DNA of 64,000 bases, taken from assembly GCF_001649575.2 (NCBI RefSeq), contig NC_051434.1, forward strand, positions 9,931,873 through 9,995,872. Direction: 5' to 3'. Origin of the DNA: Kryptolebias marmoratus. Taxonomy: Eukaryota; Chordata; Actinopteri; Cyprinodontiformes; Rivulidae. Both the position numbers and the translations under genes were made by a program. The notes beneath the pieces are model-generated. The model searched no databases, was not told the origin of the DNA, and worked only from the letters and a program-made list of their open reading frames with translations. Shown one piece after another: positions 14,301 to 27,800 of this stretch. Every line of letters starts with the position of its first letter. Within the stretch, counting starts at the first letter, position 1.

Positions 14301-16384
14301 ATTACAAAGTAGGAAAAGGAAGCTGCAGCTGCAGCTGCTACAGCCAGCTCACTGTAGCCCACAATTTAGTTTTTATAAATGATAATTCTCTTCTATATTT
14401 TATTTTTAAGCATACAACTCTTTCTAAGGGCTGCTAAATCTGTTTAATTGAGTTGGGCAATTGTTGTTATATGTGACCCGTAATGAGCACAGGCGATAAT
14501 GCAGGAAAAGTGAAAGTATACGCTTTTGTAACTGAGGTTTGTAAAAAAAAATAAAATAAAATGCATCTATAAAGACACCATCTAGCAATGCAACAACTGA
14601 AACAGCATGTAGTTTTCCTAATCTACTTTTAAATTAAAGTTTTCTAACAAGAAATAAGCCTTTTCATTCTGCTCCTATTACTTTCCTTTGCCACAGAAAA
14701 GTTTTTCCCTGACGTCATTTTCAAGTTCCCCTCCTGAAATATGCGGGGGTCAAAATCCTGACATCACTCCAGACCAATAAACATGTTTTTTAAACTAGTG
14801 CTTTTGGTAACAAAACTGGCTTTTTGCTAGCTAAATCGCCAAACTTCAACTACATATTATTTTGAAGCTTTTGAGTTGGAGAATTTAAAAAAAATTTTAA
14901 AAATCCCTCATTCTGACTCATTTTCATTGAACACGTTTCGTTCAATCACAAACATATACTGACCAGAACTTTAAAAACATCGGTGTTGCATATCGACTAT
15001 CAGCTTCTCTGATTTCTAAAGATCGGTATTGTAAAAAAAACTCACAGTGATTAACCTCTATTCGAATCTATTGTGATCTTACAATAGTTAATGTGTGCAT
15101 GACTGTGTTTTACACAGACGTGGACCTCCAAAATAACACTCAAAATAAAAAAGCTTTAAAATGTGGTCTTTGTTGTAATTAAACCAAGATTTAACATAAC
15201 CATTACAGCTTATTTTTCTTTTTTTATGACTTTTTATTTCTACTTTTTCCTCTCATACTAGTATATATGGTAAAACAAAAATAACAAATAAAACAGAAGC
15301 GAGTGAGGGGGACTAAAGTACAGAGGAATACAATGTATGAATTCTCCAAAGGAAAGTGTCCATGGATGTGGATTATTTTACCTGTGAAAATTTACGGGCC
15401 TGCTGCCACCTTAGGGAACGTCTTAGCGTTCCTAATTTTTGCCACGTTGGTCCAGCGGCTCTTGAGTCACAGAGAACCCATCTTAAAGATCTCGACATCA
15501 AACAAAGAGACGCCCTACGAGCGACGCACCAAAAACCTCAACCAAAACACGTCCTTAAAAGTGCAACCATATGCACGAAGCCTTGTTCCGCTTCAAAGCG
15601 ATCTCGCGTGCTCTGTCCTCGGAGACATGCCTTTTTCTGCAGTGGCTTTTTCAGCACACACATTACTGAAAACCGTTATCTTTACGCAACTCAAATCACC
15701 TTTTCTTTTAACCATCATGTCAAAGCACAGACAAAAAAGAAACTCTACGTGCACAAAGGTTTTTTTCACAGTAGCTTAAAGCAAAAACTAAAATATAAAA
15801 CAATGAATAAGGCAACAATAATGGTTGGACTGGAGACATTATAAATACAGAGTATTTTAGAAAGAGCATACAGGCTTTTGCTCTAACAGCAGGTTTCAAA
15901 AGACCTCTTTCAACTCATTGACACCAACTTTTAGTCCCCCCCCTCCCGGTACAGTCGCTCCTGTCAGAGTGTGCTGAGTGACGAGTTAGCCGCTGCTCTT
16001 TTTCTTGTCAGTCATGCTTTTAGCCGTGGCAAGGAAACTGTTTCTGTCTGATGGTTTAATTGCTTTGTTGAAGTTCAGGTTAAAGCTCACTGACTGAGCG
16101 GGGAAAACTATTCTGCAATCAGAGAAAACGTTCCTGAGAAGTAAAAAATTCCACTTAGATCGATCTCCGCATCAGGAATGCTCAGCAAACGCTGGGAAGA
16201 GTCACGGAAGGTCAAAAAGTCAAGCTGACACGACAAAAGAATGCAGTCAACCACAAAGCCATCATGACAAACTACACTAAATATGTTTTTTTTTTTTTTG
16301 AAGGTTTACTTGAGTGACAGTTTTTAGAAAGTGGGACAAGAGTAGCTGCTGGGTGACAAATAAGCTTCAAAAAGAACAGTAAAA
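8384..16384. other. Noncoding sequence, no gene seen
   Basis: Two overlapping plus frames at 15303-15844 (158 and 162 codons) are mutually incompatible, unlike any family I know, and read as chance. A CpG-richer patch at 9650-9750 has no splice or coding context. The segments 14225-14260 and 14980-15025 share an ATCGGT/GACCGAT character that suggests an old repeat. Confidence 0.6.
13552..13578 (+). repeat. (TAAA)n microsatellite
   Basis: About six TAAA units. On the opposite strand this produces an artefactual YLFIYLFIYLF-type peptide. Confidence 0.95.
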
Positions 16385-16462
16385 GATCAATCAATCAATC
16401 AATCAAATTTTATTTGTATAGCACATTTCAGCAGCAAGGCATTTCAAGGTGCTTTACATAAT
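16385..16462 (-). repeat. LINE/SINE 3' tail fragment with ATCA microsatellite tail
   Basis: Read on minus it is ATGTAAAGCACCTTGAAATG, CCTTGCTGCTGAAATGTGCT, then ATACAAATAAAATTTGATTG, ending in (ATTG)n. This is the same 3'-end design as the tail at 34980-35030, with a different tandem tail. Only the extreme 3' end is present, as expected for 5'-truncated retroelement insertions. Confidence 0.75.
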
Positions 16463-17669
16463 TAATAAATATAAAATAAGATAAATATTTATAAGGTAGT
16501 GAAGGAACTACCTTCAATCTTTTAAACTAACAACGGCTTTCGTATTTTGACAAACTTGGTTCAATCCTGAATGATGGAAAATGAATCAGGCTAAATAGAA
16601 AATAAACAACATTTGCTTTGCTTTCAGTCAATAACCTGTTTGATGCAAAGTAAATAAAAATGTAAGGTAGAAATCAGAGGTCAGCTGATTAGGGTTTTGT
16701 TGTTTTCAGTTGTGAGAAATTAGAGCAGACAATGGCCAGTTTATGAAGCTGATTTGTTTAATTTTGGTCCATTGATATAACTGTTTAATACCCATATTAC
16801 AATTAACTAGATTTAAAAATTAAGAAAAACAAATAAACTTATTTTACCTGTGCCACAGTTTATTGAAGTGTCTCTAAAAGTGACATGCAAGCTTAAAATA
16901 ACTCATATTTTCTCTCTACACGCCCCATTTCTTAACCAACTAATTAAACACAGTACATGACCTCTGAAACATAAGCATCAAGGACCATATTTTGGTAAAT
17001 ATCCTTTAGGGTTTTCCGGTGTTGTACTGAAAAATGCATCCCTACAGATGTAGCTGCCTTCTCATTGGTTTAATCTGCTCGTATGTGCCAAATAAAACCT
17101 CTAGTGAAAAAAATGTCTCGATGTGTTTGTTTGCAAACGTTCGTCTGTATGCATCGAACAGGTAAATGTCCTTTCCTGGGCCAGAGTGAGTCAACTATAA
17201 GAAGGTAAAAGTTCTTCTGTGGCTCGCTGCGCGACCTCAGGAAGCGGCCGGCGTACGTCAGGAGGCGGCGCGGCCGTGGCAGGCTCCTGCTGGCAGCACA
17301 GGTGCTCACATCCAAACACTTCACATGCACAGAACCGCCAGCACACACACCTATACACACACACACTTAGCCAGACCACTGCAAACACCTCCTCCTGACC
17401 CACCTGAAACACATAAACGCACATTGAGACACACACACACAGAGAAAGGACGGGGGATCACACTGTCCCACCAGCTGTCCCTCTAAGACACAAAAACAGA
17501 GGACAAGGAGCAAAGAGACTGGCTGTGTGTGTATTTATATCAGGACATGGCTCACTTCCAAAGTTTTCCACTTCACTCATATCAGGTCCATTTATCTTTT
17601 TAAACCATGACCATTACTACTATATCTATACTACTGATTATATGTGTATTGTGTTCATGTTTGTTTGTG
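16463..17669. other. Noncoding sequence, no gene seen
   Basis: It is AT-rich up to about 17080. A mixed stretch at 17200-17450 contains CA runs and a CpG-rich patch (17240-17285) without a coding frame. Confidence 0.6.
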
Positions 17670-17677
17670 ACTTTCTT

Positions 17678-18862
17678 CAGGGTTGGAAATTAGCACCCGC
17701 CACCGGCCAAAAAGCGCGCGTTCATGTTCAACGCTCGTAACGGCGGCGCTGTGCTCGCGCTGCAAGGGAACTACGGAGACCGTGAAAGGTCAAACAACTT
17801 GTTTTGGCGAAGTTAACCCACTGTTTTGCTAGCGTGATAGACAGACAGACAGACAGACAGACTCTGTTATGGACAATATAGACAATGTGTTAACAAAAAC
17901 AATTAATTAAAATAAATAATGACTTATCTATTAACAGAATTGTTTAGAGGGGCAAATATTTCTCATTAAAAAACCAAAAAAAACATCATTCTTTTGAAAA
18001 TAAAATGTGCTAATAATATCATATTACAGAGGAATAAACACAGTTAAGGACTTGATGGTAAATTATTTTTGTCCCATGTTTTGGAGGGGGAACCGATTAT
18101 TTCAGACAACTGAAATATTTGGTTCCTCCTGGTAACTTTTGCAAAAAAATAACAAATGTCTCCAAACACAGTTAAAGACTTGTTGGTAAATTAACTGGTT
18201 GTTGGATAATTAATGATCTAAATAACATTCGACCCGACTGTTATTTAGATAAAAGCGAAATACCACTTCAGGCGGAGAAAACTAGCGTAAAAATATTACA
18301 ACAGTTCACTGCAAACCCATATGATGCACTCGATCCACTACAGATTACATGCAGTCTAACACCAATTGTGATGAGAAGCTATTTTATTTTCTGTTTTTCA
18401 AGAGTAGTTGAGGGAAGAACCGAAAGTTAAACAACGGGGTTTTTTTAACTAAATCAATGACGTCATGACGTCGGTCAGTGTGCGTTCGCGCCTACGGCCG
18501 GTGTTCTGACGATCTGTGCTTCCTCGTCAGATTTTCCTACCGTAGCACGGCTAAACAGCTATGTCTAACTGTCTTTCTAAAACCACAAAAATCACTTCCT
18601 TCATCAGAATATCCTACCTGTTAAATATAAGCGGGTAGCACAGATAGATCTATGCATTAAAAGCAGCAAGTGTCTGAAAAACATTACAACTTACATACAA
18701 AAACTTACAAAAGCACAAAAAAAATACTTCAAAAACACTCCACAGAAAATAATTTCACTTGTCAGAATTTTTTATGTACAGATATGCATCTTTTAATGGT
18801 TTAAAATAAAATAAGAAAAATCTAGTTATTTCCATGCACAAAATTTTTAATTTCCACCCCTG
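17678..18862 (+). mobile_element. hAT-like DNA transposon, 1185 bp (copy 1)
   Basis: The element starts CAGGGTTGGAAATTAGCACC and ends TTAATTTCCACCCCTG, giving inverted termini of about 14 bp (CAGGGkTGGAAATTA). It is flanked by ACTTTCTT (17670-17677) and ACTTTCAT (18863-18870), a 7/8 match to an 8-bp target duplication. It contains an ACAG tetranucleotide array (17837-17862) and no substantial open frame, so it is a non-autonomous, aged copy. Its 3' part matches the intron-2 element of fam8a1 in the opposite orientation. Confidence 0.85.
17837..17862 (+). repeat. (ACAG)n microsatellite inside hAT copy 1
   Basis: About six ACAG units lie within the element at 17678-18862. The visible part of copy 2 lacks them. 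Confidence 0.95.
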
Positions 18863-18870
18863 ACTTTCAT

Positions 18871-21800
18871 TACTAAAAAACTATAAAAGTTGAATGCTGG
18901 AGATGCTTGTTTCTATACATTAATCGTTTAATTTATAGGATTATATGTGGAACTCAAAGAAGTAGTGTCGCAATAGCTGATTCCAGTGATTTCACGTTAT
19001 GTCAGCCACCTGATGCACCACGCAGCGCTGTTCGTTCCCGCTGCACAAAAACTAGCAGACCTTTATATAACCAGGGTCAAAAGGTCAGAGCTGCTCGCAC
19101 AGCATTCCATAGTGAACCACCCCGTCGGTGCTTGTCAGGCTGGAGACAAACACAAACTAAAGGCTGTGCTGCTCAGAAACTTTCCCCGAAGAATATATTT
19201 AGAAATTACTGTTAAACGAACGTGACACAAAGGTGATTTTTACAGTGAAAGCAAATTAAAGCGTGACTTTAAATGCAAAGAGGCTGTCCTTAACGTCTGC
19301 TACAGTCACAGGTGGAAATAGAGGGGAGGAAACGGGGGCAAAAACCCACCAATTAAATCGTGAAGTCATAGCTACCACTACGAAGGACCTCTGAGCATGT
19401 TTTATTTAAAGCAGATGTGGCTGAATTAGTAAATATAACTGGAATGTTGCAGGTTAAACACTGTAACAGCTAAGATAAATTGAGAATGCCAATCAAAAAG
19501 GCAGAGTAAAATATGAAGATTTTACACAACTATGTGCATTTTTTAATGAGAACAGTGGTAATTAAGAGTTGGTAAATTAGACAAGCAAGAAATGATTCTA
19601 CCCCCAACCAAAGTGAACATCTAAAACAGGAAGCTGGCAGGTGCCCAGACTCTTTACAGGCCCTTATAAAGAGTCAACAAAATGATTCGGAGGCTGTTTT
19701 TTTATCTATAATTTTTTTATCATCATTGGTAAAGAAATAACTGCAATTTTCAAGTCAGAACAAAGTAGACTTTTCTCAAAGTCTACTTTGAAGGATCAAT
19801 TTGGGATGCACTTTAGCAAAGAAAATAAAACCAAAAAAACAAGCCAGATGTAGAAAATAAGAACAATCCTGATTAATTTCTATATTTTTGAGATTCATCT
19901 AACCCAAACACTGTGGTTCAGAAAGTTTGGAAACTCCGAGTCTCCAGACGTTTGGTTAAAAGTCACAGAAAATAATGAAGTGAAAAATAATAACACAAAT
20001 TATTATGCATTTGAGGGTTTTCCGTGCACACTGCACAACATCTCTGAACACCAACAACAACCCTGTATACTGTATGTGTAAACAAGGACATATGCGCTGA
20101 CTCCAGGGGAGAAACGCTCGCTTTTCACTGTCAACTGCGCGTCGAAAAAAGTTGCTGCTTTTTAAGCAACACGTCACTCATTAAAGTGGAAGGGAAAAGC
20201 CCAAAGTTTGCTGAAAGTTGCTGAAGCGGAACAGTCGCCTGTGTGACTGACAGGCGTGTCAGGCGAGGGAGAAACACTTCTTTTTTTTTTTTTTTTTACA
20301 CAATTTTATAAACAAGTTTTAAATTTTAGGGAATTTAAATCAGATATGTGACAAAAATAACTTATTATACAGCATAAAAAAAAGAAGGTCAACAAAATCT
20401 ACAGGCAGTCTTCTTACACTGAGCAAACACCGTGGGGCTACAAACCATTACAAGGTCACGCTGAGATTAGACTGTTTGAGGAAACACTAAACCACACACA
20501 CACACCGGACCAGATGGACTGTTGATGGATGCCACCAAGAACATTTTAAATGTATTTAATGGCAAATTAATCAAAGAAGAAACTTTAAAAAGCCATAAGA
20601 ATGTTACATTTTTAAAAACTTCCTTTGTGTTTAAATGCATGAAAAAAATAGACACATCTCTAATTTCTTCTTTACGACTTCTGTATTAAGCTTTCGTCTT
20701 CTGTTACACCAGAAACCCGTAAAGCTAATGTCAGCTTGAGAAGTTCCAAACAAAGCAGAAGCAAAGTCAAGACTGCAAATGAGGACAGAAATGACTGACA
20801 ACACTGGAAAGAAATGTGCACGCATTAGTGAGCGCTCACACACACAGGGTAATCTCAGGTCAGGGAGTTCTCCTAAGTGCATTCCCTCCTGACATATACA
20901 GTACCAGAACCACCCCCCTCTCTCTCACACTCTGCTTATCCTGAGAGCTCTGCACACGCAGAAGCACACAGGAGAGCCCCGAGTGCCTATGCATGATTAA
21001 AAGGCTGAAAGTGGGCCAGGCGCACGGTTGTTGCAGCGTGGATCTGCCGGAGCGTCTTTCAGCCCACCTCCACGCACACACACACACACCAACGTGCATC
21101 TTCATACCCAGTCGGTTCAAAGTCCACCAGGTGTGTGTGTGTGAGGACAAGCACACAATCACAGCTACACAACCTGCACGGCGTCGCTTGAATGGCTGAA
21201 TGACTCGCCCCCCCCACCATCTGCAGCGAAAAGAAACCCCGTTTATTATCGCTGACTGTAAAAACGCCTTTGTATCATCTAAGCCAACTGTAAAAAGTGA
21301 CAGCTTTTCCTGTAAAAACTTGAATCTTCTGTTCATAGAGCAGCTGACATTAAAACTTTGCAGCAGAGCATAAATTATTAGATCATTTTAAAGGGTTTAA
21401 AATTGTTCAAAGGGGGGATTTCAAGGCTGCTGATGATGAGACGAAATTTTAAAATAGAGTCAGCACTTTGGCCACTACGGTTCTTTTTATTTGCACAGTT
21501 AGATGATAATCTGGGTGACTGATTGATGACTTTCAATGATTTCATCTAAAAAATTAAAAAAAAGAGCAGCAGCAAATTTTTGCACGCACCAAAAATAGTT
21601 CTGTTGGATTTTAGAAATCAATTTGCTTTTGCAGCAAATAAAGGGAGGAAACAAACTGCATACAGTTAAATAAACTTTACCTTTTTATTTATCCTGACAG
21701 CAAAAAGCAGGGAACAAGTAAGGCTTCATGTAATTCATATGGTGTCATTTTTCATGTAGAAAATACCTGCAGCTCTGTGTTTGCTAAGCAGGCCCTGAAT

Positions 21801-24800
21801 GTTTTTTTTAAAAAAAACAGTTATATGAATCAATTATTTAACACTTTTCTTTGAAGTCTGAAACTTATAGGACATTATTTCAACTCATATATCTGTTAAA
21901 AGACGTCTGCTCAATCTGAGTCGTGCACGAATGCTGAGAACCAGGAAGGAAACCTTTCGTAACTCATTGTCCGTAGATTTGAGTGGAGAAAAAAGAAAAA
22001 AAGGCTGAAATGACTTGAATTGCATGCGCTTGCTTGCAAGACGTTGTGCTTACAATGGATTCGCAAGATGTTCCAGGTGATAAATTAGCATTTGAGGAGC
22101 CGCCGAGTGTCGTGAACAGAGTTATTAGGATCAATAAAACAAAATGATAGCAGGTACCAATAGAAGAAAAAAAAATCGTTTCAGCCTTTCAAACCAACTC
22201 CTGAGCACACTCATAAACATTTCCAGGAAGAACGCTGTAAATTCTCGTCTCCTTGGTCGCCTTTTTACAAGTAACGTATAAATCCGTCAGAACCTGTATA
22301 CACGATTACATTTGAACATCAGAATAAATCGCAAGTGATTTATGTGGGAAAGTTTCTGCTCAAACACTTAAATTCTTTGATCTGATAACAGTTGTTTTTA
22401 TTTTAATAGCTTTCTTTTCATATTTAAACACGCCATGACTTTTTATTGAGCTTTGAATTAGAGAAGGCGGTATCAAGAAGTACCTTTCTCAACACCCGTT
22501 CCTAAACTATATATAGTAGAGGAGATAAAATGAGAATAATCTCTCGTAGAAATAAACAACCTGATCCACATCTTGTACCAAATCTGGTTCAAACATGTCT
22601 TTTTGTTTTTAATCGTGTGGAGCGCCCAAAGAGAAAAAATGTACAAAGGACACAAGCTTACTACTTTTACGAGGCATTATGAAACAGTGCCTCAGTTTTA
22701 AAAGATTAGAAGTAAACAACAACAATATAAAGCTCACAAATCTGGTTTCTGCAAAGCTGCAGCAAAGAGGACGGAGTGGTAATGGTATTGGTGGACTATA
22801 ATCATGTGTCGCGCTTGGCAAACGCACTTAGGACAGAGGAAAAAAAAAAAAAACCTTGCTACAAGTTCAAATAGAAACATGCAAATCCAGCAGCCTTGTG
22901 CAAGTTTTCAGGGAATTAGATCACAGGCTGGGAGTGGGGGACTTGGATTTTCTCTGCTCTGATTTGGGCACAAAAAGGAACAATTTTGCAACGCCAGCCT
23001 TTGAACTTGTAGGCATCTCTCCGGTTTCAGATTGATCATTCTGCTGAAAACGGGCAAATCGGTTTCAACACCGGCGCTGTGGAATAGACGGAAGAGAAAA
23101 CTGAAACGTAGCCACAAAAGGTTTGCTTCCAAGAGAAGCTTTTATGAAATACAAACAGTGTGCGGGTCAGGCTGATAAAGACTAGACTTGCTGCAGGTCA
23201 GCAGATTGGAAGTTAAACATACAAATACTTGCAAACGTGCGCATTTAACGTGAGTATCGGTGCCTGCACTTTGAAAAGCATGGCAAAGAAAACTAAATCT
23301 GTTACTAATTTGTTGGTATTCTGTCATGCTTCCAGTGCATTTAGGGATAATTAGGAGCAAAGGCTGCCGGGCTTTCTCTGAGGACAGAATTTCACAAGTA
23401 CTTACGCCTTTGTCTCTAGTATTTCTGACATCTGTGTTTGCACCACTGTCAATATATCGACATCGCCAAGACAACCAAACACAAACACAAGCAGTCAGCA
23501 CTAATGTGCCAGGCACATGACAGCGTTTGCTGATACAAATCTCAGACACGCAGCCCGTGCTCATGCCTTGTGCTCGTGTGCAACAACAAAAGGTACAAAT
23601 CCCAACCATTTCATACCAGAAAATGTGTGTGTTGTGTGGCGCAGAAAAAGGAGGAGCAAATGTTACAAAACACCCAGCTGAATAATAGGAAGGGGAATCT
23701 GGCTGTAAACTTGGCTCTAAATAACTCCCTCCCTGTCAGCGTAGTTCTCAAATATCTCATTAGACAGTCGGCTCTGAAAAGTTCAAATTCATCATAAATT
23801 TAGTCAACTGGGAGATTTATTTTTTTTTGTAGATGCTAGCTGCTGTTCAATATCCCATTGGATTATAGTGGTCCTCACACGTGTGAGGGTCATTCGGTTT
23901 CAAGGGGAAAGCGTTATGGAGGTCATGTTTATCTGAGCAAATCTGAAAGTCAGCACAGTGCGCATACATCCATGTCATGCTTGGTTTCTTTCCGAAAGCC
24001 ATAAAAACCTGGTCTTTCTTTCTTTTTGCAAAGAGAAGCTGTTTTCCCAACGAGTTCAACAAGTCCTACTGCTGTGCAGAGCCACACAAAGTCCTATGAA
24101 GGTTCGGAAAAATTATCTTTAAAGAGAGAAACTATGACTAATTATGCATCGATGCGAAGGCCGCAAAGTTGTTCTCAGACTAGGTCTTGAAATCTTCATC
24201 CCAGTTCTCATCCAGTGCTACTAATGCTGACCCTTCATCACTCAGTTTACTGCACTGAGAAGATCTGGAAAATATCTGTCGCTGGCAATAACTTTGAATC
24301 TGGCAAGATCACCACTAAACGAGGGGTCAACAGAATGAAACACCCCCTAATGTTTCAACTTCTAATGAACATTATATGTAGTCTAGTCAAAAGATAAACA
24401 CAAATAGAAATTATTTAAGTGTGTCTTTGCATGCACCTGCTCATATATTTTTTAATCAAGGATATTAATCACATCCTTTCACACAAATGCACATTAAAAT
24501 TTGCTTTCCAATGCACACTTTTGTTCAGTTCAGGAGAGACTAAGTTGCATCTATGAAATGCCTCTGTCACAGCCACCTTTTGAGAAATATCCTCCTGTTG
24601 GGCTGCAAGTGCACTTAGCTATCCATCTCAGGAAATCCTGCTGGAGGTAGTGTAGGAGCGAGCGAGCTAATGGCCCCGCATGTAGTATCAAACCAAGCTC
24701 TCAGGGCATTCTCCTCGAGAACCACACCGAGGTGCTGAAAGAGGATTAAAGGGGAAAACATCTTCTGATTAAAAGCTGAAGCTGGACTCCGAGGTTCCAT

Positions 24801-27800
24801 GAAAATTAGAAATCTGACACGAGGTGGGGAGTTTCGCTTTTTTGTCATAATCGTTACTGAACAATTGAATGTTTTTACAAAAATGAAAAGGGCTTTCAGA
24901 AGTAGAATAAGAGGCTGAGGTTGATCTAGCAGTCAAAAAGTCCAATGAACAGGTGTGGTAGCCAGAAACGCATGCGGCTTTATTAAACTACACTCTCACT
25001 GCAGTCCTCCTCCTGAACAGTAGGTGCTGCTACTGAGAAAATACTACTGCTATGGAAGAAGATGTACAGGAGGGACACAAACGTAAATGTACAATATCAA
25101 CCCATCTGCTTTACTGTGAGGTGGTTTCTGAAGGTTTTCAAAAGCAAGAACTTTACCTTTTGGGTTTTCGGCAGTCAAACACACTATCATTCATAAAGTA
25201 TCACATAGAGCACAAACCAAGGTTAACAATAAAAGTTAGGTCCATAACATATCTGCTAAAGTATTTACTAATTTACGCAATCTAAAATCCATTTTAGATT
25301 CCCATGGATCCTTGGTTACTACAGTAGACCATAATCTAAATAAATTGCATATTTCAGATGAATATCTTTGTTTGTAGGAATCTTAAATTAGATTGTTTAC
25401 ACTTTCCTTTCGTTAAATTATCCCATGTTCATTTTCATAATAAATCTATCCCGTGACAATGATTCCAAAACCACCAAATAAACTAACAAAGGCCTACAGA
25501 CATCTGGCTTTTGAGAAAGTCAAAAACTTCCCGTGAAAATTACTGGAGTTATGGAACGCATAACGAACACTGTTATTTGCTGAGGATGCTTAGTAATTTC
25601 CCATTAGGTCAATTTTCTTCTTCTACCACAGGTATTTCCTCTGGGCGAGCCCCTGCAGATGGACATCTGAGACCATGGACGTTGATTAAATTATGCAGAA
25701 CTATTATGAGTCGTAAAAATGGTTTATAAGAACATCTGTTGGTGCTTTGTTTTTGGTTTTTTCCTGGTGGCAAAAACGGAGGAATAAGATGTTTCCTGAG
25801 TGTTAAATTGAACTCAGAGAAGACTGAATGTCAGCTATGGGTCAGATAATGTTGAAACAATCAGTCCAGTCACAGCAATGATAAGAGTGTTCGTAACACG
25901 AACAAAGCAGATCGTTTTTTTATTATTATGAAGATATTGAATAAGCATTTCAGTCCAGCAAGAACCAAAACACTCATCAGAAATAAATTTCACAAGTTTG
26001 TGGTGCTGTAATTGTCCTACGTTGTGCTTCTTTGTCATGCTTGCTGCAGAAACTATGCCTAAAAACAGGTCATATATAGTTTAAAAACAATTAAAAACAT
26101 GTCTTCTGCTAACAATGTATACAGTGCTATAACTTTCAAGACACTTTGGAATGGGATGACGATCCTATTCTCCCTGAGAGTCCTGATACTTGAATCACTG
26201 ATGAGATTTATGGGCTGGCAGGGAACATCCAGGCTCACTAGCATTTATCTTTAGAGCTGTGTTTTAGCACACCTCCCTGACCTTCACGGCCAAATGACTC
26301 CATCCAAATGTCTTGAACTAAGAACATGAACGACAGCAGGATAAGGAGTCAAGGCCAGTAACAGGCAGACATGTATCTACAAGGCTCTGCTGCAACCAAC
26401 CGTCCAGCCAAATGAGGCTGATCTGCAGCCAGTCGTCCAGTAAGAAAGCTGGACTGGCCAAGCCACAAATACCAGCCAGACGGAAAGCTAGACAGAGACA
26501 GACACACTGACAGAAAAACCGAACAATCCAGCCGTGCATTCTTCTACTCAGACCACACCACAGTTATGTAGGAGAAGAAATGGTTTCAGCCTTAGAGACA
26601 CAAGCTTAAAGACTGCTTATGGTGGAGTTGCGTAGGCTTGTCTCAGCTTGTCACTCAGCGCTCCCCCCCCCATGCACCCTGACCACAGAGAGGGTGAACC
26701 TTTGGTGTCACGTCCAAGTGCAATGTCAGAAGGAGGACAGACCCTTAGAAAGAGGTCATACCTGCGAGCGCCACATCCCAGCCATGACACCATCGGCTTG
26801 GTTTTAAGTTCAACATCCCAAGAAGTAAACAGTAGTAATGAAAAGAAAGGGTTTTGCCAAGAACAACACTGGTGAAGGGTGGATTTTGGTATTCCAGGGA
26901 TTGTTTTTATCACTAGCCATTTTCCTGTTATTGAATTCCTCTTGCTGAATGCATATCCTTCTGGTTCAGACATAAGTCATTGTTGATACCCCCACACCCA
27001 CCTTGCAGCTGAGGATCTGGGTCCTTTGCTCCCAGTAAGGAAAAACAGATGCAGGGTTGGCTTTTAAGTGAAAACTGCGTTTCTGACAGGAAGGCAATAT
27101 GGTCCAGTTTAACATTATTTAAGAGGCCAATTTATCTCAACAAAATTGAAAGACAACACCGAAGAGATATAATAAATTCTTAAAGTTATTAAATGATTTT
27201 AAAGAAAGCTCTGTTAAGGTACTATGAAACCCAATAAATAAAATTATCACCCATTTTCTGAAAATGAATAAAATTATGAACGTCATGACGCAGTTCTGTT
27301 ATATCATTTGTCTGGTGTACTTTGACAGTTAAGTGGCTAAACAAGGCAAAGGCAAATTTATTATTCAACTTTAATTATAATCTTTACACAGACAATTTGA
27401 GAAAATGTGATTCCGATCCTCAGATAAAACAAGTTATTTCATTTGTGCTCAGATATATGTACATGACCCCAATTTCTAGCTTCTTTTTTTTCCCATTTCT
27501 CCATCTTATCACTACATATTTGGTTGGGTCCAAGGTTGTCGGCTTATCCCTGTCTGAAGCCTGGAGCTGTGTGGAGAGAAAAGGAGTCTACAGGAGTTGT
27601 CTGCCTGCCACTCAGTGTCAGCTCCCCTCTGTAATCCTCCACCGCCTCCCATAAGGATAAGGAAGAGGAATGCTTAGTGGCATCACAATGCATTGGGGAA
27701 GCTGGATTTTACCCAAAAAGAATCAGAATCACTTCTATTTTTGGTCATTTCTGAGGTCACAATTATTTACCCCAACTTACACTCAATTAGTAACCAGATT

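Noticed and set aside
15303..15844. Two overlapping plus frames of 158 and 162 codons
   Set aside because: They cannot both be coding, neither resembles a known protein, and no splice or promoter context supports them.
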